Positions 26,339-31,703 of a stretch of DNA of 38,027 bases are shown here, in pieces. Within the stretch, counting starts at the first letter, position 1; every line of letters starts with the position of its first letter. Source of the stretch: an uncultured Oscillibacter sp. (lineage in GTDB: Bacteria; Bacillota; Clostridia; Oscillospirales; Oscillospiraceae); contig CAJUDV010000004.1 in assembly GCA_910585385.1 (NCBI GenBank), forward strand, positions 53,118 through 91,144. Direction: 5' to 3'. A model generated the notes under the pieces. The model made no database searches. It was not told the origin of the DNA and saw nothing but the letters and a program-made list of their open reading frames with translations. The position numbers and the translations under genes are program-made.

Positions 26339-27130
26339 TCAGCCGAAGAAAAATCCGGCGGTCATATCCAGGTAATTTTCCCCGCCGTAAGCCGGATACC
26401 GCTCCCGGACCGCGGCCTTGAACGACGCCCCGTCGGCGCAGGAGGCGGCGATGACCTTCAGCTGCTCCAGATAGCTGATCTTGGCCTCCGCGTCTTTTAG
26501 ATCCTCCGGGGTGTAGTGAGAGGTGAGAATCAGATCATAGCCGGTTTGGATGCAGCTTTGCAGCTGGGCGATCATGGCGTCGGCGTGACCCGCCCCGGCG
26601 ACGATGGAGTGGCAGTCGTGGCCCAGCATATGGGTGTAGACCGCGTTGATCTCAGGGATTTCCACGTCGAAGGCCTCCGCCGTCTGGCGGATGACGAACC
26701 GGATGCCGCCGATGACCGTCTCCCCTTCGGCGAGGGTGTGGGTGATGGGGTGGATGGAGCTGTCAAAGGCGCTGCCGAAAGCGGCGGCAAACTGGTCGAT
26801 CAGGGCCTTTCCGCCGCCCTGGCGGGCGTACTCCGCGGCATTGGCGGTGGCGTATTTGGGGCTGTCCGGCAGGAAAGAGGCTCCCGCGCCGTGATAGGAT
26901 AACAGCACGCCGGCCACGTCCCGGCCCTCCAGGTACCCGTTCAGCGCGGCGATGCTGCCGGTAAAGCAGGGGGACTCGATGACCACGAACCGCCCCTCCT
27001 TCTCCACCAGGAACACCTCGTCCTCCAGGGGGTCACAGGTCTGATAGGCGTGGAGCTTTACCCCGCCGAAATCATAGATGTGCACTTCCCCCTGGGCCAG
27101 CCGGACGGCGGCGTATGTGTTTTTGTTCAT
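26339..27130 (-). CDS. MBL-fold-like protein with a degenerate metal site
   Basis: 263 residues. The layout resembles metallo-beta-lactamase-fold hydrolases: an N-terminal strand region (VHIYDFGGVKLHAYQ), EGRFVVIESP, GVLLSYHGAGASFLP where the HxHxDH motif would be, and later VYTHMLGHDCHSIV and LILTSHYTPED. Only single His residues survive in the first motif, so the di-metal site is probably incomplete; the fold call is itself tentative. ATG at 27130 is chosen (MNKNTYAAV) because GGAGG sits eight bases upstream; an ATG at 27145 overlaps that site. Divergent from an HxlR regulator and likely its target. Confidence 0.75.
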   Translation of the reverse strand: MNKNTYAAVRLAQGEVHIYDFGGVKLHAYQTCDPLEDEVFLVEKEGRFVVIESPCFTGSIAALNGYLEGRDVAGVLLSYHGAGASFLPDSPKYATANAAEYARQGGGKALIDQFAAAFGSAFDSSIHPITHTLAEGETVIGGIRFVIRQTAEAFDVEIPEINAVYTHMLGHDCHSIVAGAGHADAMIAQLQSCIQTGYDLILTSHYTPEDLKDAEAKISYLEQLKVIAASCADGASFKAAVRERYPAYGGENYLDMTAGFFFG

Positions 27131-27192
27131 AATGTGTACCTCCATAGGCGTGTTTGTCCGGGGCGGGGGCGGTTCCCCGCGCCTGTGTCCTC

Positions 27193-27221
27193 ATCATACA
27201 ACGTAAAAACGCCTTTGAGAA
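27193..27221 (-). promoter_or_regulatory. promoter of the leftward MBL-fold gene
   Basis: Minus-strand TTCTCA (27221-27216), 17-base spacer, TATGAT (27198-27193). The palindrome at 27226-27239 lies immediately upstream of the -35. Confidence 0.55.
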
Positions 27222-27225
27222 GTAC

Positions 27226-27259
27226 GCACAATATTGTGCCATAGTTACCTGCGGGTAAC
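27226..27259. promoter_or_regulatory. pair of palindromic operator candidates between the MBL-fold and hxlR genes
   Basis: A perfect 14-bp palindrome GCACAATATTGTGC (27226-27239) is followed 4 bases later by GTTACC-tgcg-GGTAAC (27244-27259). Both lie just upstream of the leftward promoter. HxlR proteins bind short inverted repeats at divergent promoters, so these are plausible sites. Confidence 0.55.
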
Positions 27260-27340
27260 CGCCGGGCGGAGACGGCCGGGGGATTTTGCGCCTTTTCCGG
27301 CGGCGGGGGAACAGGAGCTTTGAAAAGTGCGCTTTCCGCC

Positions 27341-27370
27341 TTGACCGCGGCATGGGCGGCGCGATAAAAT
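27341..27370 (+). promoter_or_regulatory. promoter of the first hxlR gene
   Basis: TTGACC (27341-27346), 18-base spacer, TAAAAT (27365-27370); predicted start about 28 bases before the ATG. Confidence 0.6.
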
Positions 27371-27404
27371 CATACGGTGAGCTGGAGAACGGAGGGGAAG
27401 CGAG

Positions 27405-27728
27405 ATGAACGCCAAAACACTGCCCGCCTGTCCGGTGGAGACCACCCTGACGCTGATCAGCGACAAATGGAAGGTGCTGATTATCAGGGATCTGCTGTCG
27501 GGAACCAGGCGGTTTGGAGAGCTGAAACGCTCCGTCGGCGGCGTGAGCCAGAAGGTGCTGACGTCCCAGCTGCGGCAGATGGAGGAGAGCGGCCTGCTGA
27601 CACGGACCGTCTACCCGGAGGTGCCGCCCCGGGTGGAGTACACGCTGACGGAACTGGGGTACAGCCTGAGGCCGGTTCTGGAGGCCCTGCGGGACTGGGG
27701 CGAGGAGTATAAGTCCGGCGGCGTCTGA
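27405..27728 (+). CDS. HxlR-family winged-helix regulator
   Basis: 107 residues, one winged HTH. Family pattern: CPVETTLTLISDKWKVLIIRDLL at the start (with the Cys shared by many redox- or aldehyde-sensing HxlR proteins), RFGELKRSVGGVSQKVLTSQLR, and the wing PEVPPRVEYTLTELGYSLRPVLEAL. ATG 27405 follows GGAGGGG. Divergent from the MBL-fold gene across a gap with two palindromes. The single N-terminal Cys (C6 region) makes electrophile or thiol sensing possible but unproven. Confidence 0.94.
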   Translation: MNAKTLPACPVETTLTLISDKWKVLIIRDLLSGTRRFGELKRSVGGVSQKVLTSQLRQMEESGLLTRTVYPEVPPRVEYTLTELGYSLRPVLEALRDWGEEYKSGGV

Positions 27729-27773
27729 CCCGCCGGGCGCGGGGCCGCGTTGTTTGAACAGGAGGGGCGAAAC

Positions 27774-28436
27774 ATGGAGGAGAAGCTGCTTTCGGAGGCC
27801 TATCCCTTTTGGGAACGGCTGACGGCGGAGGAGCGGGCGGACATCTTGCGGAGCGCGGCTCCGGTGTCCTATCAAAAGGGGGAGTGCGTTCACCGCTCGG
27901 ACATGGGCTGCACGGGAGCGGTACTGGTCCTCTCCGGGCTGCTGCGGGTGTACATCGCCTCGGAGGAGGGCCGGGAGGTGACGCTGTTCCGCATTCACGC
28001 GGGAGAGCCCTGTGTGCTGTCGGCCTCCTGCCTGCTGGACGCCATTCAGTTTGACCTTGTGATTGAGGCGGCGGAGGACGTGCGGGCCGTGGTGATCCCG
28101 GCGGGGGTGCTGCGGCCCATTATGGAGAGCAATCCCTACGTGGGCCTGTACATGTACCGCCAGACCGCGGAGCGGTTCTCCGACGTGATGTGGATGATGC
28201 AGCAGATCCTCTTCATGGGCGCGGACCGCCGGGTGGCCATCTTCCTTTGGGACGAGACGGCGGGCAAAGGGCGGACCTCCCTGTCCATGACCCATGACGA
28301 GATTGCCCGGAACATCGGCAGCGCCCGGGAGGTGGTCTCCAAGGTGCTGAAATACCTGGCGGAAGAGGGGGCAGTGGCCCTGGGCCGTGGCCGGGTGGAG
28401 CTGGCGGACCGGGAGAAGCTGCGAACGTTTCTCTGA
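27774..28436 (+). CDS. Crp/Fnr-family regulator, Cys-containing
   Basis: 220 residues. Effector domain with LVLSGLLRVYIASEEGREVTLF (in parts) and HAGEPCVLSASCLL, then the dimer helix and a C-terminal HTH (LSMTHDEIARNIGSAREVVSKVL). The sensory half contains C38, C46, C80 and C86, without the usual FNR N-terminal Cys cluster. ATG 27774 is chosen because AGGAGG lies eight bases before it. It directly precedes the FTR-thioredoxin operon, whose promoter has a Crp/Fnr-like palindrome at the class II activator position. This gene is therefore the best candidate for its activator. The signal could be thiol redox state, heme or another ligand. Confidence 0.92.
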   Translation: MEEKLLSEAYPFWERLTAEERADILRSAAPVSYQKGECVHRSDMGCTGAVLVLSGLLRVYIASEEGREVTLFRIHAGEPCVLSASCLLDAIQFDLVIEAAEDVRAVVIPAGVLRPIMESNPYVGLYMYRQTAERFSDVMWMMQQILFMGADRRVAIFLWDETAGKGRTSLSMTHDEIARNIGSAREVVSKVLKYLAEEGAVALGRGRVELADREKLRTFL

Positions 28437-28445
28437 GAAAGCGCC

Positions 28446-28456
28446 GGGGGGGGGGG
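28446..28456. repeat. homopolymeric G(11) tract
   Basis: Eleven consecutive G lie 10 bases after the stop of the Crp/Fnr gene. Long G runs are prone to slippage in replication and to sequencing error. It is intergenic, so no reading frame is affected. Confidence 0.85.
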
Positions 28457-28502
28457 AGCGCGCTGCCGGGTTTTGCGGAGGAGCGGTTTCATGCCGCCTG
28501 AA

Positions 28503-28545
28503 ATGTAATTTAGTTACATACACCGCCCCGGCTTTTTGATATACT
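28503..28545 (+). promoter_or_regulatory. class II Crp/Fnr-type site and promoter of the FTR-thioredoxin operon
   Basis: A perfect inverted repeat ATGTAA-tttag-TTACAT (28503-28519) is centred at 28511. The -10 TATACT lies at 28540-28545, giving an inferred start near 28552, so the palindrome is centred at about -41, the classical class II activation position. There is no good -35 at 17 bases, as expected of an activator-dependent promoter. The first gene starts 23 bases after the inferred start. Confidence 0.7.
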
Positions 28546-28574
28546 AGAGATGAAAAGAAAGGGCGGTGTTTTGA

Positions 28575-28793
28575 ATGAAAGCGGCAATCTCTCTCAATCC
28601 GGACGCCGAGGTGGTCAAAGCCGTGCGGGAGGGCCTGAAGCGCACCGGGGGCTACTGTCCCTGCCGGCTGGAGCGGACGGAGGCCACCAAGTGCATGTGC
28701 CGGGAGTTCCGGGACCAGGTGGAGGACCCCAGCTATGAGGGCTTCTGCCACTGTATGCTCTACTACAAATCCTATGAGAAAAAAGGAGAATAA
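28575..28793 (+). CDS. ferredoxin-thioredoxin reductase catalytic-subunit-like protein
   Basis: 72 residues. The six cysteines of FTR catalytic chains are present as CPC (28/30), CMC (40/42) and CHC (58/60); in FTR these hold a [4Fe-4S] cluster next to an active-site disulfide and reduce thioredoxin with electrons from ferredoxin. The middle pair is CMC rather than CPC, and spacing (CxC-9-CxC-15-CHC) follows the short bacterial forms, not the plant enzyme. No variable (alpha) subunit is encoded. It starts an operon with thioredoxin (2-base gap), a 2[4Fe-4S] ferredoxin and a membrane Fe-S protein. The ATG follows AAAGGGCGGTG, a modest ribosome-binding site. Confidence 0.9.
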   Translation: MKAAISLNPDAEVVKAVREGLKRTGGYCPCRLERTEATKCMCREFRDQVEDPSYEGFCHCMLYYKSYEKKGE

Positions 28794-28795
28794 CC

Positions 28796-29116
28796 ATGAC
28801 TGAGGTAAACAAAACGACCTTTGAGCGGGAGGTTTTGCAGTCCAGCCTCCCCGTGCTGGTGGACTTCTACGCCGACTGGTGCGGCCCCTGCCAGATGATG
28901 GCCCCGGTGATTCACCAGCTGGCGGAGGAGTACGAGGGAAAGGTGAAGATGGTGAAGGTGAACGTGGACCAGGCCCAGGAGCTGGCCATGTCCTTCGGCG
29001 TCAGCAGCATTCCCACTCTGGCGTATTTTCAGGGCGGGCAGGTAAAAGGGTCCTCCGTGGGCTTTCTGCCCAAGGAGAGTCTGGAGCAAAAGCTGGCCCA
29101 GTGGGGGAGGGCTTGA
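28796..29116 (+). CDS. thioredoxin
   Basis: 106 residues, complete classical thioredoxin. Active site WCGPC (C29, C32) and the cis-proline in SSIPTLAYF (P73). It starts with TEVNKTTFEREVLQS and ends with a C-terminal helix. Lying between an FTR-like catalytic protein and a ferredoxin, it is the expected electron acceptor of the FTR, giving a ferredoxin-fed thiol system in place of an NADPH thioredoxin reductase. Its stop shares a base with the ATG of the next gene. Confidence 0.97.
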   Translation: MTEVNKTTFEREVLQSSLPVLVDFYADWCGPCQMMAPVIHQLAEEYEGKVKMVKVNVDQAQELAMSFGVSSIPTLAYFQGGQVKGSSVGFLPKESLEQKLAQWGRA

Positions 29117-29322
29117 TGGCCTCCCGGCGGTACGCCAGGGTGGACCGGGCGGTGTGCGTGGCCTGCGGCACCTGCGGGGCGGTGTGCCCCAAGGGCGCCG
29201 CCGCCGTGCCGGACGGGCGCTGGGCGGTGGTTGACGCCGCCCGGTGCGTGGGCTGCGGCCTGTGCGCGAAATCCTGCCCGGCGGAGTGCATTGAACTGGC
29301 GGAAAGGACGGCGGAGGCGTGA
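29116..29322 (+). CDS. 2[4Fe-4S] ferredoxin-like protein
   Basis: 68 residues. Two complete cluster motifs CVACGTCGAVCPKG (C14, C17, C20, C24) and CVGCGLCAKSCPAE (C44, C47, C50, C54). The basic N terminus (MASRRYARVDRA) is short. Position between thioredoxin and a membrane Fe-S protein suggests it carries electrons to the FTR. Start ATG overlaps the thioredoxin TGA; the stop overlaps the GTG of the next gene, so all four genes are tightly coupled. This gene is short enough to be missed by automatic calling. Confidence 0.93.
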   Translation: MASRRYARVDRAVCVACGTCGAVCPKGAAAVPDGRWAVVDAARCVGCGLCAKSCPAECIELAERTAEA

Positions 29323-29903
29323 AAAAACACTGGTACGACTATCTTTGGATCTGGACCATAGTCTACTTTGCCCTGGGCTTTTTCAACATTTTGTTCGCCT
29401 GGCTGGGGATGATCGACTTCCTGCTCCCCCTGGGGTTCGCTATATTCGGCGGGAACAAGTGGTTTTGCAACCACCTGTGCGGCCGGGGGCAGCTGTGTTT
29501 GAAGCTGGGCCGGGACTGGAAGTGCTCCCGGAACAGGCCCACGCCCCGGTGGATGTACGCCGGGTGGTTCCGGTACGGCTTTCTGGCCTTCTTCCTGGCC
29601 ATGTTCGGGAACATGTTGTTCCAGACGTGGCTGGTGGGGGCCGGGGCGGCCTCTCTGCGGGAGGCCATCAAGCTGTTTTGGACCTTCCGGGTGCCCTGGG
29701 GGTGGACCTACACGGCGGGCACGGTGCCGGACTGGGTGGCCCAGTACAGCTTTGGGTTTTACAGCATGATGCTGACTTCTCTGCTGATCGGGCTGATTGT
29801 AATGGCGCTCTATAAGCCCCGGAGCTGGTGCGCCTTCTGTCCCATGGGGACCATGACCCAGGGGATCTGCAAGCTGCGGCGCCGGCGGGAGAAAGGGACT
29901 TAA
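29319..29903 (+). CDS. membrane-bound Fe-S protein (NapH/NosR-like)
   Basis: 194 residues with about four membrane helices (about 8-30, 32-44, 84-107, 144-165). Cysteine motifs lie at both ends: CNHLCGRGQLC (C50, C54, C60) with C69, and WCAFCPMGTMTQGIC (C171, C174, C184). This resembles the membrane domain of NapH/NosR/RnfX-like proteins (CxxCPxG type), without their C-terminal ferredoxin repeats, which may be supplied in trans by the adjacent ferredoxin. It could connect a membrane electron source to the ferredoxin-FTR-thioredoxin chain. GTG 29319 overlaps the upstream stop. The partner and direction of electron flow are unknown. Confidence 0.85.
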   Translation: MKKHWYDYLWIWTIVYFALGFFNILFAWLGMIDFLLPLGFAIFGGNKWFCNHLCGRGQLCLKLGRDWKCSRNRPTPRWMYAGWFRYGFLAFFLAMFGNMLFQTWLVGAGAASLREAIKLFWTFRVPWGWTYTAGTVPDWVAQYSFGFYSMMLTSLLIGLIVMALYKPRSWCAFCPMGTMTQGICKLRRRREKGT

Positions 29904-29904
29904 T

Positions 29905-29946
29905 ACATAGAAGAGGAGGAGCCCCAGGGCTCCTCCTCTTCTATGT
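29905..29946 (+). terminator. terminator of the FTR operon
   Basis: A 20-bp perfect stem (arms 29905-29924 and 29927-29946) with GAGGAGGAGCC/GGCTCCTCCTC at its core, directly after the stop codon. No U-run follows except the AAAAAAGC of the next element. A closely related GGAGGAGCC-ctaa-GGCTCCTT hairpin appears at 30151-30180 on the other side of the element. Confidence 0.8.
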
Positions 29947-30139
29947 GTCAAAAAAGCGGCGCAGCCGCTTTTTTGAGAAGGGGACCGCTTCGCTCTGCGC
30001 CTCGGTTGCGCGCCTGTGGCGCACAATTCGACGCTCGCTCCGCGCAAAGTGTTTTTCCCACGTACATGCCGTGGGAAAAACGATTCCACTTTATTTCGCG
30101 CCTGCGGGCGCGAAACTCCTGCGGAGGGCTTTTTTGACA
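29946..30139. mobile_element. 194-bp non-coding element with 12-bp perfect terminal inverted repeats
   Basis: Ends TGTCAAAAAAGC (29946-29957) and GCTTTTTTGACA (30128-30139) are perfect inverted repeats. Inside is a string of stem-loops: AAAAAAGCGGC-gca-GCCGCTTTTTT, TGCGC...GCGCA, TTTTTCCCACG-tacatgc-CGTGGGAAAAA, TTTCGCGC-ctgcgg-GCGCGAAA, and CTCC-tgcg-GAGG. No gene is present. This fits a MITE-like or REP/BIME-like element. Open frames on both strands across it look like by-products. It is flanked by two similar GAGGAGGAGCCC hairpins. A transposase is not in the window. Confidence 0.65.
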
Positions 30140-30150
30140 GTCTGAGGAGA

Positions 30151-30183
30151 GGAGGAGCCCTAAGGCTCCTTCTTTTCTTTTAT
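30151..30183 (+). terminator. hairpin with T-rich tail overlapping the 3' end of the RHH gene
   Basis: AGGAGCC-ctaa-GGCTCCT (30153-30170) followed by TCTTTTCTTTT on the plus strand. It can end transcription running rightward out of the repeat element; on the minus strand the same hairpin straddles the stop codon of the RHH gene but has no U-run. Confidence 0.6.
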
Positions 30184-30372
30184 AACGCAGTTATCAGCCG
30201 CATATTTCAGAAATATTCCAATCAACTCATTTCTGGTACGCCCGGTCTCCTTAGCGATGGAATCCAGCTTTTCCACGGTCTCTTCCCGAATTCGGATGGA
30301 AAATGTACGGTATCCGTCCTCTCCCTTTTTTCGCTTCGCCTTTACCTTTTCGCCCAAAATGAGTTTATCCAT
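30160..30372 (-). CDS. ribbon-helix-helix (Arc/CopG-type) DNA-binding protein
   Basis: 70 residues. A basic N-terminal arm (KVKAKRKKGEDG) leads into the RHH pattern: beta strand YRTFSIRIREE, helix TVEKLDSIAKETG and helix RNELIGIFLKYAADNC. Such small proteins act as dimers or tetramers repressing their own promoter, often as antitoxins or plasmid-type regulators; no toxin gene is adjacent. It is lower in GC than the neighbours, and its upstream region is extremely AT-rich with a 35-base perfect palindrome. This points to acquisition together with the surrounding repeats. Confidence 0.85.
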   Translation of the reverse strand: MDKLILGEKVKAKRKKGEDGYRTFSIRIREETVEKLDSIAKETGRTRNELIGIFLKYAADNCVIKEKKEP

Positions 30373-30427
30373 TTTATCACCGTCCTTAATACTTATTACA
30401 TTTTCTACTTGAATCCCAAAGAAATAT

Positions 30428-30462
30428 ATGTTATAATTTTTATAACATAAAAATTATAACAT
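30428..30462. promoter_or_regulatory. 35-base perfect palindrome upstream of the RHH gene
   Basis: Arms ATGTTATAATTTTTAT and its exact complement surround AAC (30428-30443 and 30447-30462). It lies 56 bases upstream of the RHH ATG in a stretch with several TTATAA boxes that can serve as -10 elements both ways. It is likely an operator for the RHH protein, which binds as paired dimers to such inverted repeats. Confidence 0.6.
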
Positions 30463-30586
30463 TAAATAGAAGATGAATTTCCGAGGGCGCTGATCCCACA
30501 AGCGCCTGACTGGCCGTGCGCTCGTATGGACCTGTCCCCGCTGCCGGCAATGCCGAATTTTTTCATAGATTGGAGGTGCAGCCAAA

Positions 30587-30760
30587 ATGTCAGACGAAAC
30601 CTGCGAGAAGTGCAAGCACTTTGTTCAGCACTACGCAAAAAAGGGGAAATCAGGGTTTATGCCCATTTATGAGGGCCACTGCATGCATCCCCGGCTCAAA
30701 TCCCGGCGGCCCGGCACGCCCGCCTGTGAAAAATTTTCCCTTCGGAAAAGCGATACATAG
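30587..30760 (+). CDS. 57-residue Cys-rich protein
   Basis: ATG 30587 is preceded by TTGGAGG (ribosome-binding site) and the frame runs 57 codons to TAG 30758-30760. The protein begins MSDETCEKCKHFVQHYAKKG and contains GHCMHPRLKSRRPGTPACEKF. Four cysteines (C6, C9, C38, C52) with an adjacent His suggest a zinc-binding or small Fe-S fold. The pattern CxxC...GHCxxPR...ACExF looks conserved rather than random. No family name is known to me. It precedes the similarly Cys-rich DUF1540 gene. Confidence 0.75.
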   Translation: MSDETCEKCKHFVQHYAKKGKSGFMPIYEGHCMHPRLKSRRPGTPACEKFSLRKSDT

Positions 30761-30902
30761 TTTCTCCGCCGCGGCGCACACTAACGCCACTGAATCAAAG
30801 GCACGGCGCGCGGGCAGGCGGAACAGCTCTCCGTCCCGCACCGCGGGGCGGAGCGTTTGTTCAGTTCTCAAATAAAAATTTTTTATGCGGGAGGAATGTA
30901 TC

Positions 30903-31094
30903 ATGACCAGAGACTGCACCAACGGCGGCTGCGCCTGCACCCCCAACCAGAGCATCAAGTGCACCGTCAGCAACTGCGCCCACCACTGCCAGGACACCCA
31001 GTACTGCGGCCTGAACACCATTCAGGTGGGCACCCATGAGACCAACCCCACCATGGTGGAGTGCACCGACTGCCAGAGCTTCAAGCTGAAATAA
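30903..31094 (+). CDS. DUF1540 family Cys-rich protein
   Basis: 63 residues, ten cysteines. The DUF1540 core is visible: IKCTVSNCAHHCQDTQYCGLNTIQVGTH and MVECTDCQSFK (given in parts: KCTVSNCAHHCQ, YCGLNTIQVG, ECTDCQSFK). The N-terminal CTNGGCACTPNQ adds further Cys. Members are frequent in spore-forming Clostridia and presumed metal-binding; function unknown. ATG 30903 is chosen because GGGAGGA lies eight bases before it. Confidence 0.9.
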   Translation: MTRDCTNGGCACTPNQSIKCTVSNCAHHCQDTQYCGLNTIQVGTHETNPTMVECTDCQSFKLK

Positions 31095-31118
31095 AGAGGG
31101 GACTTCGTCCCCCCTTTA
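31092..31118 (+). terminator. hairpin after the DUF1540 gene
   Basis: TAAAGaGGGGA / TCCCCcCTTTA with a CTTCG loop and one mismatch, beginning at the stop codon itself. The U-rich part is within the stem (CTTTA). Probable terminator. Confidence 0.65.
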
Positions 31119-31156
31119 GATTCCCCCTCGCCGGTCTGAGGACTGGCGGACGCCGC

Positions 31157-31317
31157 TCAAAGCGGCTGGGGCAAGGTGTTTTCGCCACGTACACGCCGCG
31201 GCGAAAATGATTTGAGTTTCCTTTTTGCCTCCGGCAAAAAACCGGGAAAATCCGCGGTTTTCCCTGGCCCTTTTTCCTGTGGGCGGGCGGTCCGGCGGGC
31301 CGCCCGCCCACCCTGGA
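31157..31317. repeat. multi-hairpin element related to the 29946-30139 element
   Basis: Successive stems GCCGCT-caa-AGCGGC, TTTTCGCCACG...CGCGGCGAAAA, TTTTTGCC-tcc-GGCAAAAA, GGGAAAA...TTTTCCC, and GTGGGCGGGCGG...CCGCCCGCCCAC. The second stem and its surroundings (GTGTTTTC-CACGTACA-GCCG-GG-GAAAA-GATT) match the stem at about 30049-30079. Base changes on one side are paired by compensating changes on the other. It lies between the DUF1540 terminator and the first transporter half gene. Confidence 0.65.
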
Positions 31318-31346
31318 GACGGGTACATACGAGGGGAGGGGTTCTT

Positions 31347-31703
31347 TTGAAGAAAAATAACTGGGCCGCCGCCGCTGCCGGCGGGGCGGCGGGGGCGGCC
31401 AACGGGCTCTTCGGCGGCGGCGGGGGAATGGTGTTTCTGCCCATTCTCTCCCGCTGGGGCGGCTTGGAACAGCGCAAGCTCTACGCCACCTGCGTGGGGG
31501 TCATCTTCCCTGTGTGCCTGGTGTCGGCGGCGGTGTATCTGCTGCGGGGCGGCGTGTCCGTCCTCACCGCCCTGCCGTATCTGGCCGGGGGGCTTATAGG
31601 GGGGTTCCTGGGCGGAAAGCTCTACGGCAGGGTCTCCACAAAATTCCTCAAGTGGCTCTTCGCCGCGTTTCTCTTCTACGCGGGGGTGAAGTACCTGCTG
31701 TGA
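31347..31703 (+). CDS. TauE/SafE (TSUP) half transporter, N-terminal-type half
   Basis: 118 residues starting at TTG 31347, preceded by GAGGGGAGGGG. TSUP proteins move sulfite, organosulfur or organic acid anions and normally have two homologous halves in about 250 residues. This one holds one half: GGAAGAANGLFGGGGGMVFLP (in parts GAANGLFGGGGGMVFLPIL), the QRKLYATCVGVIFP helix, and LIGGFLGGKLYGRVSTKFLKWLFAAFLFYAGVKYLL at the end. About four hydrophobic segments. Its stop overlaps the GTG of the second half, so both are made together and probably form a heterodimer. Confidence 0.85.
   Translation: MKKNNWAAAAAGGAAGAANGLFGGGGGMVFLPILSRWGGLEQRKLYATCVGVIFPVCLVSAAVYLLRGGVSVLTALPYLAGGLIGGFLGGKLYGRVSTKFLKWLFAAFLFYAGVKYLL

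Noticed and set aside
30016..30450. 144-codon plus-strand frame crossing the TIR element and the RHH gene
   Set aside because: It reads through a terminator-like hairpin, the repeat and the antisense of a clear RHH gene; no ribosome-binding site.
30680..30715. tRNA T-arm-like string (GGCTCAAATCC)
   Set aside because: No matching acceptor, D or anticodon arms; the bases belong to the 57-residue Cys-rich frame.
30885..30902. Upstream start (MREECI) for the DUF1540 gene
   Set aside because: It would cover the GGGAGGA ribosome-binding site that fits the ATG at 30903.
31176..31346. N-terminal extension of the first TSUP half gene through the repeat element
   Set aside because: The extension is Arg/Pro-rich, encoded by the multi-hairpin element, and a GAGGGGAGGGG site places the start at TTG 31347.
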